Origin: Limnomonas spitsbergensis
Taxonomy: Eukaryota > Chlorophyta > Chlorophyceae > Chlamydomonadales
Length of the DNA: 64,000 nt
Reading direction: 5' to 3'
Assembly: GCA_037349105.1 (NCBI GenBank)
Contig: JAYJMM010000078.1
Span: forward strand, 651,001-715,000
The position numbers and the translations under genes are program-made. Below are positions 23,801 to 29,531 of the stretch, in pieces. Under the pieces are notes generated by a model. The model did no database searches. It was given only the letters and a program-made list of their open reading frames with translations, and was not told where the DNA came from. Every line of letters begins with the position of its first letter. Position 1 is the stretch's first letter.

Positions 23801-26800
23801 CTATGTGCTAGACATGACTACAAAAGGAAGGAGGCAGAGCGCATTTTTGCATTTGCCAAAAGCAAAATATCAGAAGGGGAAAGGGCGGCAACAGTCATAC
23901 AGGAGATGTATGGGCACACCAACCAAGTAGCAGCCATCACAGGCTGGAGGATGGTCACAGAGCCAAGCAAAGGACGCCACCAAAAAGGAAAAGACAGAAT
24001 CAAGCAAATCCAATATCAAGTCACCTGGCACCCAAGCATCATCGATGAATGGGCCATCCCATACCATAACATGGCAGGGTACACACCAGAGAAGATAGAG
24101 GCTTGTTGCCGGAAGACTCTAGGACTTGGTCAAGACCTGCATGCCCACGATTGGGCAGGTGTTGCAGCATGCGAAGGTTGTTGGAACCCACACAGCCTGC
24201 AGTACGATGATGCATCAGGATGTTATGATGACATCATCACATGCGACGTATGCTACAAGTACTATCATGTCCAATGCCTAGGCCAACCAGTGGACTGGAG
24301 ACCCAGCCATGACAAATGGACATGCCCGGCATGCACACATGCAACTAGCACCACACAAGTGGAGGGGCTGGTTAAAGTCACATGGAAGCCTAGCTGGGAA
24401 CCTGAAGAGATGCTCCTTACCGAAGAAAACACGGCCGCCCTCCTACGACAATGGGTGTCTGAAAACCACGACCAACCACCAGCGAGGACCTCCGAAGGCA
24501 CCATGCTAGATAGGCACCTGTCTAACATGGCCCGACAAGGGTTTCACCAAAATCACAGCAATTGGGATACCACCCTGGGAGACAATATCCGGGAAACGAT
24601 AACCTTTGATATGGAGCCAATTAACCCGCAACTGGACATCCATGCCCTGACGGGAGAGTGTAAAATCGAAGTGAGAGAGATTGAGACATGGAACCCTAAG
24701 AGTACCACCCAAATCACGACTGCAGAGATGGCATGCGTGTACAAGGGGAACGGCCGGTGCGTCGGGACAATCGCCCAAGACAGACTCGTCACCCTCAGAA
24801 GATTCTATGAACAAGCTGCAGATGAAGGCATCCATGCTAAAATGACGCCTCCCCCATCCTCCTTTGAAGAGGAAGTGGTGGACCTCATCATCAGACACAA
24901 GGAGGGGACAAAGACACAGACCAAACAAATGCAAGACAATTTCAGCACCCCACCACAATTTAGGGCGTTGATAGACACGCACTTTGGCATCTCCAAGGAA
25001 CGGTTTTCTAGCCCCCTCCAAGTTAGAGATCACGCCACCACCTATTGGAGTATATACCCGAGGGACCAGGCCTTCCAAGCGCAAACAAATGCCTTCCAAC
25101 ACAGGTGGACAGGGTACTCACATGCCTTCCCAAACCGGGACGAACCATCCCTCGAGAAAGCAGTCCGATGGGCAGTATGGTCTGCAGATATGACCAGGGA
25201 ACCGACAGCTACAGTCTTGTACCTGCCCAGGGGGATGAAGTCGTCAGGCAAACCCTCATACCAAAAGTGGTTAGACAAGTATCCGAAATACTGTACAAGA
25301 ATTGCCAGCACCAAGAGCTCCCCTTTTCCCCTGTGGAAAGAGGAGAGTTGGACGCAAGGAGCAACCCCGCCTCCCATGCACAAATGCCACATGGACATCA
25401 TCGTTGTGTGGAACAAAGTAGCCCAGTCCGAGCAAATCGGATGGAAACAGGATCTTCTCATCAGACTGCTCCGCACAACCCTCGCAACAGATGTAGAAAA
25501 ACACCCGCAAGCCAGGGCCAACCCCCTGCTAACCGCAACATGGAACCAGCCTCCTCCCCCATGTGGGGATAGGGTGGAAGAAGGTCAAGGAGAACAGAGC
25601 CATGCCAAGCCCATGATAGGATCAAGCTCCTTCCAACGATCTCCAAGGGACACTGACATCCCTAGAGCAACGGAGGTAGACCCAATGGACGCATGCAATT
25701 GCCTCGGGTGGTTCCAAGAAAACAGCGCGTTGAAGCACAATTGGAGGGAGATAGCCTACACTGTTGGCAGCTGTATTGAAACCAGCCTCAAAGACGGCAG
25801 GAAAGTTCAGCTAACGGGCGCTGGCCTCCACATCCCGAGCGCCAATGCCGGTCAACAGGACATCACCATTAACCCGGCTGGAGAAGGTCCCACAAACACC
25901 ATAAACAGAGCCGAACTGGCAGGGATTTACGGAGCCCTAGTGAAAGAACATACCAAAATAGCTGTGGACAGCGCCACATCCTTGTACCAAATCCGAAAGG
26001 CCATCCGATCCCCCATGTCTCTCACCTACCACAAGCACAGAGACCTCCTCCAGCACATCGTGGGCCAACTCCAGCGCATGGCGTCCCAAGGAAAAATAGT
26101 AGAATTCCATAAAGTGAAGGCCCATAACGGAGATATCGGAAACGAGAAAGCCGACGGGGTCGCTAAACGGGCAGCCTCCCAAAAGGGAGAATGCGATCTG
26201 ACCGTTCCAGTGAGATCCGAACCCTCGCAGTACGGCTCTTTCTGGCTTTTCACAAAAACTGATGAAGAGGACCCTAGCCAGGGAGAACCGCAAGGCTTAG
26301 AAAATCTGAAGGGTGCCCTGAAGACACACATTCACGAGCGCCAAAAGCTTGGCCGATCCAACGTCGATAGCATATACTTTCAAGGGTGGCATCGGTTGCA
26401 ATCGATTGCTGATGGGGCCCTCAGCAACAGTTTCTAACCACCCGGGAGTCACTCTGGCCAAGAAGAAAACAGCCCTTCGATGGCGACATGGATGCCTTTG
26501 GAATAACAAGGTGGCGTTCAGGTGGGGCAAAAGTGCCACCGACAAATGCCCCCTATGTGGAGAGCATGACAGTGCGGGCCATATGACAGGCGCATGCAGG
26601 CACCCCGAAATGCAAAAGATGTACATAGAGCGCCACCATGGCACAGGAAGGATATTGCTGAGGGCTGTCTCGAAAGGCAGCATGGGAGGGGACATCGTCA
26701 TGGCAGACCTGGGGACGGCCGAGAAGTGTGAGAGAGCAGGAGCACCAGCCATGCTAATGAATAAAGTCCCCTCATACTTAATCCCCCACGTTGAGGCACC

Positions 26801-29531
26801 AGCACCTGGAGCCGTCCAAAGGAAAATAAAAATGCAGCCTGACATGTTGTTGATGCAAACGACAGGACAAATGAAGGACGTTGTGGTCCACATTGGGGAA
26901 TTCAAGTATTGCAGAGACACCGAGCATGGGGACCAATTAAAAGCTTGCTTAAACCAGCACACCGACCTTGTTGACCTACTAATCTTGAACAGGCACCAGC
27001 GAAACAACATTAAAATTATCCCAATCCTGATCGGCACTTCGGGCACTATTTATAATAAGCACACAATTGAAGCCATGATGTCTCTTGGGATCTCCGCGCT
27101 CCATGCTAAGAAATGCGCCCGTAAAATGCATGTCCATTCCATAAAACTCCTGCATAGCATAGTGCAAACCAGACGCAGACTCGAATATTTTTCTGCCACG
27201 AAACCTGTCACCGGGCCAACTAAGCACACCCATAAGAGAAAACCACCGTGAGGAAGTTGCTTCTTTCTTTTTGCCTCATGGTAACGGCGCGGATGTGGTT
27301 ACGGCCCCAAGCTGCGTTGTTTCCTTAAAATTCACGACCCAATAGGGCGTAGCTTTCTTTCTTTCTTTCTGAGCCCATGAGCTCAAAATCCCAGGTGTTG
27401 CGCAGCTCATTTACGTGGCCTTTACTATTACGTGCCAAACTGCTGTGGCTGAGCGAGGCTTCAGTTTGCACCGGGTCCTCAAGCACAGGCTGACCAACCG
27501 ATTGCGAGTAATTACTTCAGATTCTTTGCTACGCGTCAGGTTGGCCACCCCTACAGTGCCTATCACACCAGGTCAGCCTCTTTTTTAGAGGTTCAGTGAT
27601 GAGATTCTGGCAGAGGCACACGCTGCTTTGGTCAAGGCCCCTCTTAAGAGCGGCAAGGCCCCTATAATGCTTTTAAATATGCACGAGGAAATCAATGGTA
27701 TTACTGCCCGGCTGCTTGGCATGGATTTGGCCTGCGGCATTGAGGTGGTGGATGGTGATGGGGACCCGGAGATGGCTGAGACAGCTGTCGGTGCCCCCCC
27801 TCCGGATGATCCTTCTAATTCTGATGAGGATGATTTGCCTCTCATTGAGCTCCTTAGGAGCCCTGCAGATGCAGATGTCATAGAGTAGGAGCCGTTTTCA
27901 TGAACTCAAACGAGTAAAAGAGAATGAATCGGTTAATTTCGATTTTTTGAACAAAATGTAAAAAAAAGTGTGGAAAATTCCATCCATACCGCCGGCCATT
28001 TCCAGACCCCCGCCCGGCCTGGGCCGGGCAAAAAAAATACCCTTCCCGGCAAAAGCGGCTACTTGGCTACCCCTGGCCCTTCCCTGCCACCCACCCACCC
28101 ACCCCAACTTTGCCCCCCCATATCCCCCACTCCCCCTGGGCCCACAAATATTGTAAAATAGGTATTGAACGCTCTCGTCAACCTCTACAAAAAAGGGGGA
28201 TGGGGTCGATTTTTTTGTTTATGCCCCCCCCCTCGGCGCAAATTGTTGTTTGGGCACCTGAAAATAGTTGTTTGGGCACCTGACTGACATTCCGCACAGT
28301 GGCGATTTTTAAATTACTATTAGCGCGCACCCATGTCTGCGCAGGCCAATAATTACTTAATTATGAGCGAAGTCTGTAATTCAGGCAAATAATTACTTAA
28401 TTATGAGCAAAGTCTACGGTACCGTAAAACCAGATAGGGTATGCGCACCCCCCAACACAGTTTTAAAACGGCCACGCAATGGCGAATTTCTTGCAGATCG
28501 TTTAATTAAGCGCCTCGCATCAGATACGGTAATATTAATTTCCGTCCACGCAGCGCCTTAAGCCAGTACAGTAAACCTCATTTCAAACCCTCAAGTGATG
28601 CAAGGAAGGACAGTACGGTACATGGGTTTGATTGTTGCACTACCCGATCTGACTAGGCAAGGATCAATGAACGGATGTCAAAACAAACTGTCGCGCGCTG
28701 TAGATCGCGTTTTTCTAGATTTGCGGTTTTTAATTCACGGCGTGCACCCCCAAACCAACTGTTTGGGCACCTGACTGACACTCCGCGCAGCGGCGATTTT
28801 GAATAATATTAGCGCGCATCCAGGTCTGCGCACCCCAATAATTAATTAATTTCGCGAGAAGTTTTACGGTACTGTTGGTCACTGTAATGATGTGTCAATG
28901 CCCCCAAGCTGTGCTGTTTCTGTTCCTGTCACGCCCCATGGGGGCCATAGCTTTCTTCCTTTCTTTCTGATTGCATCTTGCCACATGTTCCGGCCTCCCA
29001 CAGTCAATCTGGGACAAGTACTACGATGAAAGCCATGCTGTGATCTTCGTTGTTGACTCTGCAAACGAGGAGAGGTTTGAGGAGTCTCGGCAAGCCTTGC
29101 ACCGCGTGCTAGATGCGGCGCAGCTGGCGTGCGCACCTGTTATCCTCATGGCCAACAAGCAGGTGGGGGACCCCCACCCTATCACCACCATGCTACCAAA
29201 TTTATGGCTCACAAAGAAGTGCCGGGTGTCACGTGATGTCGCCACACATGCAGCATTGCAGCCTCATGATGCACAGCGCCTCACAATATTCAATCAGGGC
29301 GCCTAACAAAATGAACCCTGGGATTGTCTGCAGGATCTTTCCATGGCGCGGAGTCCGCATGACCTGGCCGAGATTCTAGACTTCGGCAGGGTGGACTCAC
29401 GCCCCACGAAAATCGTTCCAGTCTGTGCTTATACTGGCCAGGGCATTAAGGAGAGCGTGGAGTGGCTTGTGGACATGATCAAACGCAGCCCTAGGTCGAC
29501 CCGGCTACGCCTCAAACAGTCACGAGGGTAG
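11864..29531 (+). CDS. ARFRP1: ARF-related protein 1 (ARFRP1 / yeast Arl3p) small GTPase
   Basis: Five exons: 11864-11959, 12508-12580, 13427-13503, 29004-29162 and 29334-29531. All have GT-AG borders and matching phases, totalling 603 nt (200 aa; human ARFRP1 is 201 aa). Motifs in order: N-terminus MFTLLYGFYEYLFKRDE, P-loop GLDKAGKT, switch I region PTVGLN, WDLGGQ (G3), the split NKQ-D (G4, across intron 4) and CAYTGQG (G5). It has no glycine at position 2; ARFRP1/Arl3p is N-acetylated rather than myristoylated and binds Sys1 at the trans-Golgi, where it recruits Arl1 and golgins. The P-loop residue after GKT is Asn, where the usual one is Thr. Intron 3 is 15.5 kb and holds a nested transposon cluster, with the LINE in sense orientation. 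Confidence 0.93.
13504..13725 (+). repeat. Tandem repeats derived from the exon 3 splice donor
   Basis: Starting at the donor of ARFRP1 exon 3, three to four diverged units of about 50-65 bp follow. Each contains 'ggctggcttgca(g)gtg' then a GGGGAAGGGTTnAGGG block and 'ttnagaggccagg'. The exon-intron junction itself reads ccagcttgcag/gtgtgaggtgg, so the units carry donor-like copies of the real splice site, including TTGCAG/GTGAGG at about 13598. Confidence 0.7.
14200..14640 (+). repeat. Diverged direct repeat, left copy (pairs with 28480-28750)
   Basis: Shares with 28480-28750, in the same order and orientation, blocks such as TAATATCCGTCCTCGCAGC, AGCCAGTACA(A/G)TAAA, GCNAGGAAGGA, a GTCAAA(T/A)CAAAC block, and TTTTCAATTCATAGCGCGCAC-type sequence. 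The two copies flank the whole transposon nest in ARFRP1 intron 3. They may be two insertions of one short element, or the ends of a larger outer element. Confidence 0.55.
14851..14985 (+). repeat. About 80-bp tandem duplication
   Basis: Two copies of 'gatgacaatatatgccaaca'-type sequence followed by GTCAATTT, GTACTG and GCTCAGCCAGGCTATT, starting near 14853 and 14930. Confidence 0.7.
14978..15622 (-). CDS. Zinc-binding-domain ORF, probably transposon-derived
   Basis: A 214-codon open frame starting MGEMTPEQLLMEAAQVTGAL. The last third has a Cys/His arrangement: CGKKF, then MRLHFARHIL, then CGFCGAVCGDRDSGMC. This could form a zinc-binding fold. I have an impression of similar Cys/His segments in transposon-linked proteins of algae and fungi, but cannot place the family. 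It is antisense to ARFRP1 within intron 3 and next to hAT remnants. It may be a piece of another mobile element; being intact over 600 nt hints at recent arrival or use. Confidence 0.4.
   Translation of the reverse strand: MGEMTPEQLLMEAAQVTGALMHLRYSGGDEEDGSDTAFEWMGKTGGQLKVAAHRAFPSATTASLSPDTPHVVARCEASTLDSILAALLTQAGGVPGQLPPAAPHSVNMSAAFPYRGSEAKFWPLCNSVTQQLEQRQDQPGPGAAKDVHVVAGCGKKFNLSAMRLHFARHILLGQCGAACSLEPHADEACGFCGAVCGDRDSGMCRSELKVVASQ
15930..16490 (+). pseudogene. hAT-type transposase, left part (interrupted)
   Basis: Plus-strand frames, broken by stops and shifts, contain VATELLEGLESRFGNLVVLD, VFSAFDP, and then DDEFELLKGWIAEKVNRFA before running into the LINE target site. The FDP element and the following helical region match the middle of hAT transposases. 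The right half, with the C-terminal dimerisation motif, resumes at 27379. Joining left and right at the duplicated target restores one reading frame with a single stop codon, so they were one element before the LINE arrived. Confidence 0.6.
16491..16501 (+). repeat. Target-site duplication, left copy (TCTGAGCCCAT)
   Basis: The 11-bp sequence TCTGAGCCCAT occurs here and at 27368-27378, on either side of the LINE, directly after the element's CTTT-rich 3' end. Deleting one copy and the LINE restores the hAT frame. Confidence 0.75.
16518..16555 (+). repeat. 38-bp copy of the element's own RLE-coding sequence in its 5' leader
   Basis: Matches 26873-26910 with two differences, both transitions. 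In the pol frame the matching stretch encodes KDVVVHIGEFKY, the nuclease ExK motif. Here it lies between the target-site duplication and the ORF1 start, out of coding context. Confidence 0.75.
16597..19356 (+). CDS. LINE ORF1: Josephin-like plus OTU-like cysteine-protease protein
   Basis: 919 aa from the first ATG. Residues about 1-320: no known fold, with a strongly basic Lys/Arg stretch (KKQKKKRRRKPKK, about 183-195) that could bind RNA or act as a nuclear signal. About 326-345: a broken copy of the Josephin start (IYYEEQHKELCQAHAL). About 385-570: Josephin-like domain with HYEKQEGKFCQAHAM (C403), H520 in YRHASTLRRYKGKWYWLDS and D535. The His-to-acid spacing of 15 equals that of ataxin-3 (His119, Asn134). 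About 620-800: OTU-like domain with VGDCYFDSLA (C652), a GLWADRVITHWTAMAL segment and GHFEPM (H788). Both families cleave ubiquitin chains. Activity is inferred only from residues; the role could be protecting element proteins from degradation. Confidence 0.8.
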   Translation: MKALLDMARTAVGIVTKNLTQVTPVKLSIMHTNALMHATYRCRSWAISISKVAIPTPGCPGIGPLMTPSTLRTWQPMSYTEGCDTVDKEIPRTQVSSKMFEYRKIALRHLDVCHMPPALPREQDKIVKPRGENTNNQKNLHMESVNVDLTGWYMMASTGAPRHLTPSPILFGPTPTTHADKKQKKKRRRKPKKSHKTCKVSHHKEILLYIWAKYAMHLANGDKRWGMYGKAFQKQVHRLLNNHRKRMRDSRQTTQTRKTTTNREDELQVRVRRNQHAEVAKRSTPGSEIKARRIDRLGEETLSYEPQMLNPKRGGNKHPARISRTSHIPEDIYYEEQHKELCQAHALDREENLVGGARPPKTKADARKNNQASTLENRLKVPYNMNHFIPEGIHYEKQEGKFCQAHAMAMLMGAPLTHSKWEIMAWFNSQRQNPTYEHHRYTLRPEQQQFQSNGNFTSTAWAFYAFENYGMDYRMVMDQRSDFLKLTVDTLDRLLKDLQENEEYQFDALVVITKEPAYRHASTLRRYKGKWYWLDSEKPRRAVISGGGMEADLNLQELRDKAYEVCGYFHANSLAECRNACVNFPPIRHPRGGSLSPITILDSPTPMPLRNRVNLPPGPEPQSVQDIKQHFLQQSGLQIISGPYFSFSVGDCYFDSLAHLSGIPPSMLRGLGVQTFRQALSLGRQDAVRSLTTLIYQQVHGTDSRHKLSDWSRRMAMPCDGDTGQGLWADRVITHWTAMALQITVHQHQISESDAGRSIVSQLLGVQPTSDATPALHVWFSGNTLAGHFEPMLPLAASRQPTGTLPPDRLTVLRDRCSNVASDLPDDTTLLRAFVLLMQTWDDFLTDIGDCMSKTIRFMFPCIQGPVLPDSITLIFVRAKRIVQYVHPRHGPAKKQRARASIEVIFSRPGCHHGSDGTG
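19250..22855 (+). CDS. LINE pol, part 1: APE endonuclease and reverse transcriptase
   Basis: The frame is open from 19223; the first ATG is at 19250, overlapping the end of ORF1 by 107 nt in another frame, so expression by reinitiation or frameshift is possible. The APE-type endonuclease (about 19765-20525) shows all key blocks: ANVQG, LTETN, GVYAP, GDWNAT, SRIDDIF and SDHTPL. The reverse transcriptase (about 21540-22620) shows SPGPDGIVNE, KKRPIGMLNA, QKGF, VDFSSAF (first catalytic Asp), GSIQGDTLSPLLF, AFADDLSML (catalytic DD) and FRYLGAEL. All catalytic residues are kept. The frame ends at a TGA (22853-22855). The same frame continues 6 nt later, so the stop looks like a point mutation, perhaps CGA to TGA. 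Confidence 0.9.
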   Translation: MCIQGMALLKNNELEHLLRLSFPDQDATMGVMGQGDTPNTNAPPPTHVTVLDTPRCDIKGRTNKGHEKIHGVERTKQNKLAPKGYVRKLKKKQTKCNTTLPHTTEGKKKNKLFQPLILSYLTSSITGAPEPAQPKTQVKQTLKNRIAQENTSLPRQPSAPPHGEDQTACQPATLRMITANVQGAYTAKYDIEMTIQQHNPDVLVLTETNMLPKRKKAKWLKVALQGYQYWACTHSEQGRGLRGVIIAIKEHIAVLGKATQTEGDHCNGRILNVAIHLPHSRPINITGVYAPAGCSPEEETERLKMYSILTENMQETQNGDPSCHIMLGDWNATLLQGDRSSGHTYLKDETHRKFVEAVKLSPLETNLSPRAHTFTHLNSTIESHTTSRIDDIFTNLDMGIIKSKTNVLQIGTQSDHTPLLGIIELRNTGIFIPTLKEQPTRPSTRVLVRPISLTDKTAFANKISTFSEGIAGETRDLHHKMQLVIKEDIQPYFDRIESEDGKTSNRLAIIQGQNAAVKVNELSEQLLSALQKTQAIALQTCECKNTNPSGTHLRSRVLSRKRVMLCKHFQACHEIRNEVRNTAIDSSTGMQEIIANQTNLPSGMEMRLHEAATLETNVGMNSGQILSQVIRGIRSEIQTMDKGQDKQNLNQAIKATRDLINKKPKMANRKIFKKPASGTNYKALVDPATNHITDDPKKMISIVEEHFTKLLTPCAPKSGKYHPHEVTRQYPWTTGPDKFTLETLATRLPNRTWLHRTIQQSSVFEECLHTLSDGKSPGPDGIVNELLKMMTHEFKECMHMLMIIMWATGVTPDEWKQSTTQLLEKGPDETLVDKKRPIGMLNALYKLWTRLQTRAMSDYAEKHLLLSSTQKGFRTKASTMDQLQMLVMALEDARHTGQNIYNLQVDFSSAFNMIDHDILLMIMYDLGFPTDAVDAVKNLYMGATTQVRWGTELTGKIPMGRGSIQGDTLSPLLFLIYIEPLLRWAQVGARGYMFGCIDDMNARMEHSLSNAAFADDLSMLTCKLSDLHVQAEKLSLYSDFAKMKVNTGKTLVSGVLYQNIRTGLYGNKDALVQVRRQLENQIMVQGQYVQHLPPIDPFRYLGAELTMTLDWKFQHQNLIKKARQKIEELQASHATPRQIKHIIETTIKPSISNTFGITPCTGADLQILDSIMATAVKKAYGLWTCANSATVHQDVASFGLG
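22862..26437 (+). CDS. LINE pol, part 2: linker, PHD finger and RNase H
   Basis: Same frame as the RT part; 1191 codons. A helical RT-thumb-like stretch (YAKKNTELLITSLRDEG...) opens it. A PHD-type finger is at about 24165-24340: CEGC, CDVC, YYHVQC, then KWTCPAC, i.e. Cys4-His-Cys3 order. RNase H is at about 25775-26185: LKDG (first Asp), NRAELAGIYGAL (Glu), IAVDS (Asp), and VKAHNGDIGNEKADGVAKRA with the His and last Asp. PHD fingers bind histone H3 tails and could steer insertion into chromatin; RNase H removes template RNA. The part ends at a stop created by a frameshift: the sense continues in another frame from 26349 (ORF pol part 3). Confidence 0.85.
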   Translation: MATEYAKKNTELLITSLRDEGRMGTVTRSLLEKQLKYMGGCHTGFKDTQQAKHCMRLRQLSHITDNDLIIMKSKVQQFTAHTPELAQALEQLNPATVTLPATDPLNAYTLLQPLFHLGITHLADLTEQGGKHLMDGRGLRNRYGRNVKDKHIIALNRLSVMANNGPGADKDLRDMIRKRNTSLCLPKDQREIHEGNMYITAIARNPMPTGTIFQASLHPDQTLITQYLNTKDSVIPTATETERPGDLADIPYPTQHPEGRANPTGQQGSKKKQHWRKDPTLHRDKKRQGCLSNTSLRKEIATPRRKCQTTGTCLCARHDYKRKEAERIFAFAKSKISEGERAATVIQEMYGHTNQVAAITGWRMVTEPSKGRHQKGKDRIKQIQYQVTWHPSIIDEWAIPYHNMAGYTPEKIEACCRKTLGLGQDLHAHDWAGVAACEGCWNPHSLQYDDASGCYDDIITCDVCYKYYHVQCLGQPVDWRPSHDKWTCPACTHATSTTQVEGLVKVTWKPSWEPEEMLLTEENTAALLRQWVSENHDQPPARTSEGTMLDRHLSNMARQGFHQNHSNWDTTLGDNIRETITFDMEPINPQLDIHALTGECKIEVREIETWNPKSTTQITTAEMACVYKGNGRCVGTIAQDRLVTLRRFYEQAADEGIHAKMTPPPSSFEEEVVDLIIRHKEGTKTQTKQMQDNFSTPPQFRALIDTHFGISKERFSSPLQVRDHATTYWSIYPRDQAFQAQTNAFQHRWTGYSHAFPNRDEPSLEKAVRWAVWSADMTREPTATVLYLPRGMKSSGKPSYQKWLDKYPKYCTRIASTKSSPFPLWKEESWTQGATPPPMHKCHMDIIVVWNKVAQSEQIGWKQDLLIRLLRTTLATDVEKHPQARANPLLTATWNQPPPPCGDRVEEGQGEQSHAKPMIGSSSFQRSPRDTDIPRATEVDPMDACNCLGWFQENSALKHNWREIAYTVGSCIETSLKDGRKVQLTGAGLHIPSANAGQQDITINPAGEGPTNTINRAELAGIYGALVKEHTKIAVDSATSLYQIRKAIRSPMSLTYHKHRDLLQHIVGQLQRMASQGKIVEFHKVKAHNGDIGNEKADGVAKRAASQKGECDLTVPVRSEPSQYGSFWLFTKTDEEDPSQGEPQGLENLKGALKTHIHERQKLGRSNVDSIYFQGWHRLQSIADGALSNSF
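26349..27251 (+). CDS. LINE pol, part 3: CCHC zinc knuckle and restriction-like endonuclease
   Basis: Overlaps the previous part in another frame; a single-base indel near the GGGGCCC run at about 26414 would join them. Contains RWRHGCLWNNKVAFRWG, then the knuckle CPLCGEHDSAGHMTGACRH (Cys-Cys-His-Cys, about 26550-26610). A restriction-like nuclease core follows: MQPDMLLMQ (PD, about 26833) and VHIGEFKYC (ExK, about 26900). The C-terminal basic region includes NKHTIEAMMSLGISALHAKK and TRRRLEYF. Knuckle followed by a PD-(D/E)xK nuclease is the RLE layout of early-branching LINEs. Finding it together with an APE domain upstream is what marks Dualen-type elements. Confidence 0.8.
   Translation: MADPTSIAYTFKGGIGCNRLLMGPSATVSNHPGVTLAKKKTALRWRHGCLWNNKVAFRWGKSATDKCPLCGEHDSAGHMTGACRHPEMQKMYIERHHGTGRILLRAVSKGSMGGDIVMADLGTAEKCERAGAPAMLMNKVPSYLIPHVEAPAPGAVQRKIKMQPDMLLMQTTGQMKDVVVHIGEFKYCRDTEHGDQLKACLNQHTDLVDLLILNRHQRNNIKIIPILIGTSGTIYNKHTIEAMMSLGISALHAKKCARKMHVHSIKLLHSIVQTRRRLEYFSATKPVTGPTKHTHKRKPP
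27368..27378 (+). repeat. Target-site duplication, right copy (TCTGAGCCCAT)
   Basis: Right-hand copy of the 11-bp repeat at 16491-16501. It follows the (CTTT)n tail of the LINE directly and is followed by the rest of the hAT coding region. Confidence 0.75.
27379..27888 (+). pseudogene. hAT-type transposase, right part with C-terminal dimerisation motif
   Basis: The frame reads ELKIPGVAQLIYVAFTITC, then TAVAERGFSLHRVLKHRLTNRL. The ERGFS...K..L.NRL pattern is the hallmark of the hAT C-terminal dimerisation domain. A stop follows near 27588, then an acidic tail ORF (27628-27888) with DGDGDPEM and SNSDEDDLPL. It continues the left half at 15930-16490. No terminal inverted repeats were identified, so the outer borders of the transposon are unknown. 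Confidence 0.65.
27985..28100 (+). repeat. About 115-bp dispersed repeat (second copy at 61955-62070)
   Basis: Shares with 61955-62070: GCCGGCCA, then AGACCCCC, GGCCTGGGCC, CAAAAAAAATACCCTTCCCGG, CGGCTACTTGGCT and CCCTTCCCTG, in the same order and orientation. No coding potential. Confidence 0.75.
28240..28870 (+). repeat. Complex repeat cluster including right copy of the 14.2-kb repeat
   Basis: A block with TGTTTGGGCACCTGACTGAC, TTCCGCNCAG(T/C)GGCGATTTT and TATTAGCGCGCAC occurs at about 28260-28330 and again at about 28758-28830. A shorter doubled unit (CAATAATTACTTAATTATGAGC) lies at about 28350-28410. Between them, 28480-28750 is the partner of 14200-14640. This looks like several insertions of one AT-rich, non-coding element. 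Confidence 0.55.
28900..28969 (+). mobile_element. 3'-end fragment of the same LINE family next to ARFRP1 exon 4
   Basis: Aligns with the end of the big LINE (27305-27371): CCCCAAGCTG, GTTGTTTC-type block, ACG(C/A)CCCA, GGG, then TAGCTTTCTT and CTTTCTTTCT. Only about 70 bp remain, a typical 5'-truncated insertion. It ends 34 nt before exon 4 of ARFRP1. Confidence 0.65.

Larger units (their letters stand above)
16502..27367 (+). mobile_element. Dualen/RandI-like non-LTR retrotransposon, nearly intact, about 10.9 kb
   Basis: A very long LINE inserted into a hAT transposon inside ARFRP1 intron 3, in gene sense. ORF1 (16597-19356) has Josephin-like and OTU-like cysteine-protease domains. Pol is in three pieces (19250-22855, 22862-26437, 26349-27251) with APE endonuclease, RT, PHD finger, RNase H, CCHC zinc knuckle and restriction-like endonuclease, in that order. 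The 3' UTR (27252-27367) ends in (CTTT)n with no poly(A). The combination of APE and RLE nucleases is the mark of Dualen elements, described from Chlamydomonas. Lesions: one in-frame TGA (22853) and one frameshift near 26.41 kb. The ORF1/pol overlap may be natural. A partial 3' copy of the same family lies at 28900-28969. Confidence 0.85.
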
